A stretch of 64,000 bases of DNA from contig CANNFM010000001.1 in assembly GCA_947503835.1 (NCBI GenBank), positions 62,001-126,000 on the forward strand, written 5' to 3'. This document shows positions 17,294 to 25,466 of this stretch, piece by piece. The DNA comes from an uncultured Aquimarina sp. Lineage in GTDB: Bacteria; Bacteroidota; Bacteroidia; Flavobacteriales; Flavobacteriaceae. A program made the translations under genes and the position numbers. The notes beneath the pieces are model-generated. The model was not told the DNA's origin. It did no database searches and saw only the letters and a list, made by a program, of their open reading frames with translations. Every line of letters starts with the position of its first letter. Position 1 is the stretch's first letter.

Positions 17294-17995
17294 CTAAAGA
17301 AATCCAGGATGATTAGTGCCTTCTATAGACTTAGCACTGATTAAAAATTTAAGATAGAAAAACATAGCTATAATATCCGCCGAATATATAACAGCCTCAA
17401 AACCTGAATTATTATAGTAAAGCTCCTGTATGGGAAGCATTGCATTCACTAAAACACTGCTACTTGCAGCTATTAATAAATAATAAGCGTGAGTATACAG
17501 GTTTCTTAAATAGATTACAAAACAGCATCCCAAATAATAAAATAAGGAAACCATTATTAGTACGACATAACCCATAGAATCCTCAAGGTTTGGCATCAAC
17601 AAATTGAGAACAGAAAAAGTAAGATAGATTATCAATAGTATACCTATCAATAAGGATGGTGAAAAAATCTCTTTATATCTAATATGTTTAAAAGAGATAA
17701 ATGGTCTTAAAAGATAAGAGCTTAATACATAATACAATGGTAGCAATATACCAATGTAATTAAAAAATCGATCAAAATCACTTAAGACAAATACATCATT
17801 TACTATAATGATTGCAATAATCAGTGGATACAGAACACTCACCTTTTCTCTATTTTCAAAATAAATCCAAATAAGAGCTAAGGATGAAATAGGTTTTATA
17901 AAAACCAATTCTTGATTCCCAAAAAAAAGCCCACAAAAAAACACAATAACTATCATTATATAACAGAAGATATGTGCTGGCGAAATTAAACTCAA
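17294..17995 (-). CDS. Membrane protein, possibly YhhN/TMEM86-like
   Basis: The 233-residue protein is almost entirely hydrophobic with about eight predicted membrane helices. The KPISSLALIWIYF segment near residue 34 and the overall helix layout recall YhhN/TMEM86 lysoplasmalogenase-like proteins, but the match is weak and by eye only. Alternative: an unrelated flavobacterial integral membrane protein. It is the first gene of a two-gene unit with the 16720-17271 gene; the terminator of the respiratory cluster lies upstream, so it needs its own promoter, which I could not identify. Confidence 0.55.
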   Translation of the reverse strand: MSLISPAHIFCYIMIVIVFFCGLFFGNQELVFIKPISSLALIWIYFENREKVSVLYPLIIAIIIVNDVFVLSDFDRFFNYIGILLPLYYVLSSYLLRPFISFKHIRYKEIFSPSLLIGILLIIYLTFSVLNLLMPNLEDSMGYVVLIMVSLFYYLGCCFVIYLRNLYTHAYYLLIAASSSVLVNAMLPIQELYYNNSGFEAVIYSADIIAMFFYLKFLISAKSIEGTNHPGFL

Positions 17996-18092
17996 TGTAA
18001 GCTGTTTTATATGCCTAAAATAAAACTTAAATTTTATTTAATACCATAACAATAATATATTAATTAAAACATGTCTGGTTACTAAAAACATA

Positions 18093-18127
18093 AAAAAGCC
18101 CTTTCAAAAATTGAAAGGGCTTTTTTA
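18093..18127 (-). terminator. Intrinsic terminator of the act-cox cluster
   Basis: A perfect 16-bp stem (AAAAAAGCCCTTTCAA with TTGAAAGGGCTTTTTT) around a 3-base loop. It has T-runs on both strands but lies 19 bases after the cytochrome oxidase subunit I stop on the minus strand and ends that operon. Confidence 0.85.
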
Positions 18128-18146
18128 TGTTTTTTAGGTATCTCTT

Positions 18147-19964
18147 TTAATGATGCATTTCTTCTTCACCATCTTGTAATGGCACTATTTGCGAAACAAA
18201 ATCTTGTCCTGCGATAACATATTCACCATTTTCGTTAGTCTTACTATAATCATAAGGCCATCTATGTACAGATGGGATTTCGCCTGGCCAGTTACCGTGC
18301 ATATGTTCCACTGGTGTAGTCCATTCTAAAGTATTAGAACTCCAAGGATTCTGCGTTGCTTTCTTTCCGTAGAAAATAGAGCTTATAAAATTATATAAGA
18401 ATACTAATTGTGCTGCCGCAGTAATTAATGCAAATACCGTGATCAATACATTGGTATCTGCTAAGTCATCAAAATAAGGGAAATTAGAATTGGTATAGTA
18501 ACGACGTGGTAATCCAGCCATACCGATAAAGTGCATTGGGAAGAATACTCCATATGCTCCAACGGCAGTTACCCAGAAATGAACATACCCAAGATTTTTA
18601 TTCATCATCTTACCATACATTTTAGGGAACCAGTGATATACTCCTGCAAATAATCCATACAGTGCAGAAATACCCATTACTAAGTGAAAATGTGCTACTA
18701 CAAAATAGGTATCATGAACGTTAATATCTAATGTACTATCTCCCAGAATAATTCCCGTAAGACCTCCTGTAATAAAAGTAGATACTAATCCTATAGAAAA
18801 TAGCATAGCAGGGTTGAGCTGCAAGTTACCTTTCCATAGGGTTGTTATATAATTAAATGCTTTTACTGCTGAAGGAATTGCAATTAATAAGGTCGTAAAT
18901 GTAAATACTGACCCTAAGAATGGATTCATTCCTGAGATAAACATATGGTGACCCCATACAATTGTAGATAAGAATGCAATTGCTAATATTGAAGCAACCA
19001 TCGCTCTATATCCAAAGATAGGTTTACGTGAATTCGTAGCTATAATTTCTGAAGTAATACCCAAGGCAGGTAATAATACGATATATACCTCTGGGTGTCC
19101 TAAGAACCAAAATAAGTGCTCAAAGAGTACTGGTGACCCTCCTTGGTTATGCAATACTTCTCCCTGGATATATATATCACTTAGATAAAACGAAGTACCA
19201 AAACTTCTATCCATGATCAATAATAATGCTGCAGACAATAATACTGGGAAAGAAACGACCCCTATAATTGCAGTTACAAAAAATGCCCAAATTGTTAATG
19301 GCATTCTTGTCATTGACATCCCTTTGGTACGCAGGTTAATCACTGTTACTATATAGTTCAGTGAACCCAATAGTGATGATGCAATAAATATTGCCATAGA
19401 AACTAACCATAATGTCATACCCGTTCCAGAACCACCGATTGCTTGTGGTAATGCACTTAATGGAGGATAAATCGTCCATCCGGCAGATGCAGGTCCAGCT
19501 TCGGCGAACAAAGACAATACCATAATCACACTACTCAAGAAGAATAGCCAATATGATATCATATTTAAGAAACCAGAAGCCATATCGCGTGCTCCGATTT
19601 GCAATGGAATAAGTAAATTACTAAATGTACCACTTAGTCCAGCGGTAAGTACAAAGAATACCATAATAGTACCATGTATGGTTACCAAAGCCAAGTAGAT
19701 ACCTGGATCCATAATTCCATCTTCACCAAACTTACCTAACAACACCTCATAGATCGTAAATTGATGGTCTGGCCATGCCAATTGCATTCTAAATAAAATA
19801 GACATTGCAATACCAATAATACCCATGATCAAACCAGTAATTAAATACTGCTTAGAGATCATTTTATGATCCTGACTAAATATATATTTAGTAACAAATG
19901 TCTCTTTATGGTGTCCGTGATCGTCGTGACCGTGATCGTGGTTATCTCCGTGATTTTCTGACAT
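18147..19964 (-). CDS. Cytochrome c oxidase subunit I
   Basis: Catalytic heme-copper subunit reducing oxygen to water and pumping protons. The 605 residues include the heme and copper ligands expected for the family: GHPEVYI with HPEVY cross-link region, WGHHMFISGMNP (Cu-B histidines), and VVAHFHLVMGISALYG (heme ligands), plus about 12 membrane helices. The N-terminus is histidine rich (about ten His in the first 20 residues) and the C-terminus ends EEEMHH, which is unusual for this subunit and could bind metal. It is the last gene of the act-cox operon, 46 bases after subunit II. Subunit III and heme-a synthesis genes are not in this window. Confidence 0.96.
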   Translation of the reverse strand: MSENHGDNHDHGHDDHGHHKETFVTKYIFSQDHKMISKQYLITGLIMGIIGIAMSILFRMQLAWPDHQFTIYEVLLGKFGEDGIMDPGIYLALVTIHGTIMVFFVLTAGLSGTFSNLLIPLQIGARDMASGFLNMISYWLFFLSSVIMVLSLFAEAGPASAGWTIYPPLSALPQAIGGSGTGMTLWLVSMAIFIASSLLGSLNYIVTVINLRTKGMSMTRMPLTIWAFFVTAIIGVVSFPVLLSAALLLIMDRSFGTSFYLSDIYIQGEVLHNQGGSPVLFEHLFWFLGHPEVYIVLLPALGITSEIIATNSRKPIFGYRAMVASILAIAFLSTIVWGHHMFISGMNPFLGSVFTFTTLLIAIPSAVKAFNYITTLWKGNLQLNPAMLFSIGLVSTFITGGLTGIILGDSTLDINVHDTYFVVAHFHLVMGISALYGLFAGVYHWFPKMYGKMMNKNLGYVHFWVTAVGAYGVFFPMHFIGMAGLPRRYYTNSNFPYFDDLADTNVLITVFALITAAAQLVFLYNFISSIFYGKKATQNPWSSNTLEWTTPVEHMHGNWPGEIPSVHRWPYDYSKTNENGEYVIAGQDFVSQIVPLQDGEEEMHH

Positions 19965-20010
19965 AACACTATTTCTTTTTAATAAAATATTTTAATTTTA
20001 ATTTTTCTTC

Positions 20011-21087
20011 TTAGTTACTTGCCTGAGCTGATAATTGCTCGCCGAAAGTTTGTTGTGTTTTCAACCAAGCATTGTAATCCTCTTCTGACTCTACAATAAT
20101 CTTCATTTGCATATTATAATGTGAAACTCCACATATTTTATTACATAAAAGATAATAATCAAAAGTATATTCTTCAAGGGCTTCATCACCTGCTGCCACA
20201 AGTTTTTTACTCTTTTCTTTTCTTATCTTATTGATTGTTGCCACTTTCTCCACCATAAACTCACTATTCCTCATTTCTTCTGAAGTCATTGTAGGTGTAT
20301 ATGAAAACTCTGTGATCATTCCGGGAACTACATTCATTTGTGCTCTAAAAAATGGCATATATGCTGAATGCAGGATATCCTGAGATCTCATTTTAAAGAT
20401 CACTTTTCTGTTTACAGGTAAATGTAATTCGTTAGTAATTTTATCATCTTTTCCGTAGGTATCAGAAACATCAATACCTAACGTATTAATTCCTTCTATA
20501 TAACGAACATTAGCTTTACCTAATTCGTTATCCGCCCCAGCATATCTCGCTCTCCAGTCAAATTGATAAGCATACAACTCTACGATTAGAGGATCACCCT
20601 CTTCTTCATCGATATTCATGATATCTGTCCAGGTAAATAATCCGTAAATAATTAATCCCGCAAGAACAATTACCGGAATAATTGTCCAAATAAATTCTAA
20701 TTTATCATTATCTGCAAAAAACAATGCTTTGTTTTCTTTTTTTCCTCTGTATTTATATGCGAAGAAATGCAGTAATCCTTGAGTAAGGAATTGTACAATA
20801 AAAATTAAAACCATAGAGATCATCATCAACTGATCATAATCTACTCCATGTTCAGAAGCTGATTCTGGAAGGAAAAAAGTATGATACTGTACAAAACAAT
20901 ATATGGTTAATAAGTACATAAATATTACAAACGCCAGCATTAGCTTACCGTGTATATTATTATCCTTATCATTTGCCACTTGGGAAACATCTGCACCTTT
21001 TAATTGAGACAATTTCAATATTTTGGACATTTGCCACAATGTGATTCCAAAAAGTGCTATAACTACTATGGTTAAGAATACAGTCAT
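20011..21087 (-). CDS. Cytochrome c oxidase subunit II
   Basis: Carries the Cu-A centre that receives electrons from cytochrome c. The Cu-A ligands are visible: DILHSAYMPFF (first His) and LLCNKICGVSHYNMQMKI (two Cys, His, Met) near the C-terminus. The usual two-helix hairpin region is preceded by two extra hydrophobic segments (residues about 1-22 and 50-70), giving about four predicted membrane helices and a total of 358 residues, longer than typical subunit II. No heme c motif is fused to it. It lies between actF and subunit I in the same operon. Confidence 0.95.
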   Translation of the reverse strand: MTVFLTIVVIALFGITLWQMSKILKLSQLKGADVSQVANDKDNNIHGKLMLAFVIFMYLLTIYCFVQYHTFFLPESASEHGVDYDQLMMISMVLIFIVQFLTQGLLHFFAYKYRGKKENKALFFADNDKLEFIWTIIPVIVLAGLIIYGLFTWTDIMNIDEEEGDPLIVELYAYQFDWRARYAGADNELGKANVRYIEGINTLGIDVSDTYGKDDKITNELHLPVNRKVIFKMRSQDILHSAYMPFFRAQMNVVPGMITEFSYTPTMTSEEMRNSEFMVEKVATINKIRKEKSKKLVAAGDEALEEYTFDYYLLCNKICGVSHYNMQMKIIVESEEDYNAWLKTQQTFGEQLSAQASN

Positions 21088-21120
21088 TTTTATCTATCTT
21101 CTTTTTTTACAATTCAATTT

Positions 21121-22452
21121 TTAATAATGGAAGTGTTTACTTTCCTCTAAATATGGATTTCCTTTTGCCAGCAACGGAGCTTTTGTAAGTGCTCTAAATA
21201 CAACAAATATGAATAATCCTAAGAACAATAACACTGCGCTTATTTCACTAATGCCGATAAACCAAGATTCACCAACAGTTGCAGGCATTATCATATTAAA
21301 TACATCTATATAATGGCCACAAAGAATAACGATCCCTGCCATAACAACAAACCAGTTTACTCGTTTGAAATCACTATTCATCAACACCAACAATGGGAAA
21401 ATAAAGTTCATCACCAGCATTCCGAAGAATGGTAATTTGTAATCTTCTATTCGAGTAATAAAATAGGTAACTTCTTCAGGAATATTAGAATACCAGATTA
21501 GCATAAACTGAGAGAACCAAAGGTATGTCCAGAAAATACTGATACCGAACATAAACTTAGCTAAATCATGGATATGGCTATTATTTACAAAATCCATATA
21601 TCCTTTAGATTTTAGGTAGATTGTAATTAAAGCAATAGTTGTAATTCCTGATACAAATAAACTTGCAAACACATACCACCCAAATAATGTACTAAACCAG
21701 TGTGGATCAAAACTCATAATCCAATCCCAAGACATCATTGATTCTGTATAAATAAAGAACACTAAGAATCCTGCTGATATTTTAAAACTCTTTTTGTACC
21801 ACTTATTACCTTCTGGATCCTCATCTTGTTTTCTTGAGTATTTAACTGCAAAATGACGATATAATAACCAACCTCCTAAAAAGATTGCTGCTCTTATAAT
21901 AAATCCAGTTCCATTTAACCAACCTGCTTTACCTTGAATTAGTTTATCATGAGCCACTACTTCAGGATCAGCCCATACAAACAAGTGATTTACATGAAAT
22001 CCTGATAATGCTAAGATTACAAAAAGAATCAATCCCCCAGGCACTAAATATGCAGTTATCGCTTCCATTACTCTAAATAGTACCGGTGACCATCCTGCCT
22101 GCGCCGCAAATTGTATTGCATAAAATGCCAACACACCTAATGCGATCATAAAAAAGAAAAATGCCGCAGCATATAATGCAGCCCAAGGTTTATTTTGTAA
22201 TTGATGCAAAACGTGCTCATAATGAGCATCACCACCGTGAGCATCTTCTGCGTGTTCTTTACCGTGTGATTCACCATGATCAGCGGCCTGTGCTTCACCA
22301 TGACCACCTCCGTGAGCATCGTGTGCTGCCATCATTTCTTTTACCTCTTCTATAGATCCAGGTCTTTGTGCAAATCCAATAATAAGACCCACAAGACCTA
22401 CAACCATAAGGATGATAGAAAACAATCTTAATCTATTTGATAGCGTATACAT
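21121..22452 (-). CDS. actF: Alternative complex III subunit ActF (quinol:cytochrome c oxidoreductase membrane subunit)
   Basis: ActF is a membrane subunit of alternative complex III related to ActC/NrfD-type quinone proteins. The 443-residue product has about ten hydrophobic segments and family-typical stretches such as SFKISAGFLVFFIYTESMMS, WDWIMSFDPHWFSTLFGWYVF and FWTYLWFSQFMLIWYSNIPE. Between the first two helices is a histidine- and glycine-rich loop (about residues 43-85, HDAHGGGHGE and similar), likely in or near the periplasm; this is not something I expect from all ActF proteins. It lies 30 bases after actE and 33 before subunit II. Confidence 0.92.
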   Translation of the reverse strand: MYTLSNRLRLFSIILMVVGLVGLIIGFAQRPGSIEEVKEMMAAHDAHGGGHGEAQAADHGESHGKEHAEDAHGGDAHYEHVLHQLQNKPWAALYAAAFFFFMIALGVLAFYAIQFAAQAGWSPVLFRVMEAITAYLVPGGLILFVILALSGFHVNHLFVWADPEVVAHDKLIQGKAGWLNGTGFIIRAAIFLGGWLLYRHFAVKYSRKQDEDPEGNKWYKKSFKISAGFLVFFIYTESMMSWDWIMSFDPHWFSTLFGWYVFASLFVSGITTIALITIYLKSKGYMDFVNNSHIHDLAKFMFGISIFWTYLWFSQFMLIWYSNIPEEVTYFITRIEDYKLPFFGMLVMNFIFPLLVLMNSDFKRVNWFVVMAGIVILCGHYIDVFNMIMPATVGESWFIGISEISAVLLFLGLFIFVVFRALTKAPLLAKGNPYLEESKHFHY

Positions 22453-22482
22453 ATCTTTATTCTTAACTTTTTTACTAATGCA

Positions 22483-23142
22483 CTAGTGTGCGTTATTGTG
22501 ATCTTCTGTAGTTTCGTGATCTTGATGCGCCTCTACTTCAGGTTTTTCTTCTATAACAGCAATGTCTGTATCTATTCGAGGAGTTTTACCTTCTAGATCG
22601 GCCTTTAATTTCTCTACATATTGAACAATCTGCCAACGTTCATGTTCACTAGTTTGAGAGGCATAAGATCCCATAGAGTTAATCCCGTAGTACATTACGT
22701 GATAGATACTACCTTCTGTAATTGCTCTACCTACATCATCATAACTAGGTACCCCAAGAATTTTTTCTCTTTGCACCAAAGTACCTTTTCCATCCCCTTT
22801 TCCTCCATGACAAATAGCACAGTAAATATCATACAATGCTTTTCCCTTTTCCTCATTTTCTAAGGTGTAACGAATAGGGTTCTTAAGTGTATCTTTAGCG
22901 AGCTGATATCCTACGTTCGAATTCTCATAATCGTATGGCATCCATCCTCTCGGAATTGAACCTTCAGCCGGTTGCATAGCTTCCATACCTCCAGGAAAAA
23001 CACTGTATTCACCATAAGCTTCGTAACCTACAGATTCATACATGTTCGGCATATATTGATAATTAGGTTTTTTGTCGTTTTGACAAGAAATAACACTAAT
23101 CATCACAATTGCCACTGCTAATATTTTTATAGTATTCTTCAT
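22483..23142 (-). CDS. actE: Alternative complex III subunit ActE, monoheme cytochrome c lipoprotein
   Basis: The 219-residue protein begins with a lipoprotein signal (MISVISC, lipid Cys20) and carries one heme c site, CAICH, with a downstream methionine-containing stretch (YHVMYYGINSMGSYASQ) expected for the sixth ligand. ActE transfers electrons within alternative complex III to the acceptor cytochrome or oxidase. The C-terminal 20 residues are acidic and histidine rich (HQDHETTEDHNNAH). It is 5 bases downstream of actD. Confidence 0.94.
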   Translation of the reverse strand: MKNTIKILAVAIVMISVISCQNDKKPNYQYMPNMYESVGYEAYGEYSVFPGGMEAMQPAEGSIPRGWMPYDYENSNVGYQLAKDTLKNPIRYTLENEEKGKALYDIYCAICHGGKGDGKGTLVQREKILGVPSYDDVGRAITEGSIYHVMYYGINSMGSYASQTSEHERWQIVQYVEKLKADLEGKTPRIDTDIAVIEEKPEVEAHQDHETTEDHNNAH

Positions 23143-23147
23143 TATTA

Positions 23148-23687
23148 CTAATGGTTATCTTCTTCCTTATCTATTACTTTAATTTCTACTGCTCCTGTAT
23201 CACCTAAGAAACTTGTGAGTTGATCTACATTGTGATTTCCTGCATCTACTTCCATCAAAAAATGATCATCGGTAGTTCTAACATCAGGATTTTCTGCTTC
23301 TTTAAATGGCCATAATCTACTTCTCATATAAAAAGTAATCACCATTAAATGCGCAGCAAAAAACACAGTAAGTTCAAACATAATAGGAACAAACGCTGGC
23401 ATATTTTCGATATAGCTAAAACTTGGTTTTCCTCCAATGTTTTGAGGCCAATCTTCGATCATGATAAAATTCATCATCAAAATAGCTACTGTTAACCCTA
23501 CACATCCATACATAAAAGATGTAATTGCCAGACGTGTATGGGGGATTCCCATTGCTTTATCTAATCCGTGAACAGGAAAAGGACAAAATACCTCTTCGAT
23601 ATGATAATGTTCTGCACGAACCTTTTTTACTGCGTCCATTAGGACATCATCATCTGTATATAATGCATGTATAACTTTTGATGCCAT
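23148..23687 (-). CDS. actD: Alternative complex III subunit ActD (DUF3341)
   Basis: The 179-residue product matches the DUF3341/ActD pattern: a soluble N-terminus with VIHALYTDDDVLMDAVKKVR, the conserved IEEVFCPFPVHGLDKAMGI, and two membrane helices (about 57-80 and 96-118). ActD is a membrane-anchored structural subunit. I chose the ATG at 23687 (MASKVIHALY); the open frame extends upstream to 23732 but would overlap the end of actC. The gap to actC is 4 bases. Confidence 0.93.
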   Translation of the reverse strand: MASKVIHALYTDDDVLMDAVKKVRAEHYHIEEVFCPFPVHGLDKAMGIPHTRLAITSFMYGCVGLTVAILMMNFIMIEDWPQNIGGKPSFSYIENMPAFVPIMFELTVFFAAHLMVITFYMRSRLWPFKEAENPDVRTTDDHFLMEVDAGNHNVDQLTSFLGDTGAVEIKVIDKEEDNH

Positions 23688-23691
23688 ACTT

Positions 23692-25431
23692 CTAATTATT
23701 TTTAAGTTTCTCGGCTTGACCAGCCCAATCATCTCTTTGTGCTCTTCCAGGGAAAGATCCTGTGATACTATCTAATAAATTGTACTCTGTTTCGGTCATT
23801 CTGCTCACCTGATCAAAAGTAAATATTCCGATCTCGTTGAGTTTCTTTTCCATTACAGGGCCAATACCGTTTACCTTTTTAAGATCATCGGCAGTTTGTG
23901 TTGACGGGTCAAAAGTTCCTAGGTTACCTAGTAAGCTATTGATATCTTCCTGACTTGCCTCTGGTGCAGCTTTTGATTTTTTAGGAGTCTCTACCGGAGC
24001 TTCCTTAGTTACCTGAGCTTTCACCTTAGGGAGTTCATCTCTATGATCTATACCAGCTTCTCTTAGTTTCTTATATTTTTCTCCTGAAGATTTCAGGATT
24101 GTTTTTACTTCTGCCTGCGCTATTACAGGGAACGTACGTGCATATAATAAAAACAATACAAAGAAGAATCCAATGGTTCCGATAAATATTCCTATGTCTA
24201 CAAATGTAGGAGAGAACATAGTCCATGATGATGGTAAGTAATCTCTGTGAAGCGAAGTCACAATAATTACAAAACGTTCAAACCACATTCCTATATTTAC
24301 TACTATAGAGATAATAAAAGAGAACATGATACTTCTTCTCAATTTTGGGAACCACATAAACTGTGGAGAGAATACATTACATGACATCATTGCCCAATAT
24401 GCCCACCAATAAGGTCCTGTTGCTCTATTTAAGAATGCATACTGTTCGTATTCTACTCCAGAATACCAAGCAACAAACAGTTCTGTAATATAGGCAACCC
24501 CAACTATAGAACCAGTAATCATAATTACTATGTTCATTAATTCTATATGCTGAACGGTGATATAGTTTTCAAGGTTAGATACTTTTCTCATAATAATAAG
24601 AAGTGTATTTACCATTGCAAATCCAGAGAAAATTGCCCCTGCAACGAAATATGGAGGGAATATCGTTGTATGCCATCCTGGTATTACCGAAGTAGCAAAA
24701 TCAAACGATACAATAGTATGTACAGAAAGTACTAATGGTGTTGCCAGACCTGCAAGTACCAAAGATACTTCTTCAAAACGTTGCCAATCTTTTGCTCTAC
24801 CGCTCCATCCAAAAGAAAGGATACTGTATATTTTCTTATTAAAAGGTGTAATTGCTCTATCCCTGATCATTGCAAAATCAGGTAACAAACCAGTCCACCA
24901 GAATACTAATGAAACTGATAGATATGTAGAGATTGCAAATACATCCCAAAGTAATGGTGAGTTAAAGTTTACCCATAATGACCCAAACTGGTTTGGTATT
25001 GGTAATACCCAATATGCCAACCAAGGGCGACCCATGTGGATGATCGGGAACAGTCCTGCCTGAATAACAGAGAAAATTGTCATCGCCTCTGCAGATCGGT
25101 TAATTGCCATTCTCCATTTCTGACGGAATAACAATAATACCGCAGAAATTAGCGTTCCGGCGTGACCAATACCTACCCACCAAACAAAGTTGGTGATATC
25201 CCAGGCCCATCCTACTGTTTTGTTTAATCCCCAGACTCCAATACCTGTTGATATTGTATAAATTATACAACCTATCCCCCAAAGGAAAGCAATAAGCGCG
25301 ATAGAAAACACAATCCACCAAGATTTATTTGCTTTACCTTCAACCGGTGCGGCAACATCCACTGTTACATCATGGTATGTTTTATCGCCGGTTACTAAAG
25401 GCTTTCTTATAGGTGCTTCGTAATGAGACAT
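23692..25431 (-). CDS. actC: Alternative complex III subunit ActC (NrfD-like) with C-terminal helix-hairpin-helix extension
   Basis: ActC is the NrfD/PsrC-like membrane subunit that binds menaquinol. About residues 1-450 hold ten membrane helices with family stretches such as FVWWVGIGHAGTLISAVLLL and MMSCNVFSPQFMWFPKLRRS. After the last helix comes about 130 residues not needed for the NrfD fold: a Lys/Ala/Glu-rich linker (about 470-510), then TADDLKKVNGIGPVMEKKLN and ITGSFPGRAQRDDWAGQAEK, which together look like the helix-hairpin-helix domain otherwise fused to NuoE or ribosomal L21. The protein is 579 residues, longer than usual ActC. Confidence 0.93.
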   Translation of the reverse strand: MSHYEAPIRKPLVTGDKTYHDVTVDVAAPVEGKANKSWWIVFSIALIAFLWGIGCIIYTISTGIGVWGLNKTVGWAWDITNFVWWVGIGHAGTLISAVLLLFRQKWRMAINRSAEAMTIFSVIQAGLFPIIHMGRPWLAYWVLPIPNQFGSLWVNFNSPLLWDVFAISTYLSVSLVFWWTGLLPDFAMIRDRAITPFNKKIYSILSFGWSGRAKDWQRFEEVSLVLAGLATPLVLSVHTIVSFDFATSVIPGWHTTIFPPYFVAGAIFSGFAMVNTLLIIMRKVSNLENYITVQHIELMNIVIMITGSIVGVAYITELFVAWYSGVEYEQYAFLNRATGPYWWAYWAMMSCNVFSPQFMWFPKLRRSIMFSFIISIVVNIGMWFERFVIIVTSLHRDYLPSSWTMFSPTFVDIGIFIGTIGFFFVLFLLYARTFPVIAQAEVKTILKSSGEKYKKLREAGIDHRDELPKVKAQVTKEAPVETPKKSKAAPEASQEDINSLLGNLGTFDPSTQTADDLKKVNGIGPVMEKKLNEIGIFTFDQVSRMTETEYNLLDSITGSFPGRAQRDDWAGQAEKLKNN

Positions 25432-25466
25432 AATCCTTTATAATTGAATTGATTCTTTATTTAGTT

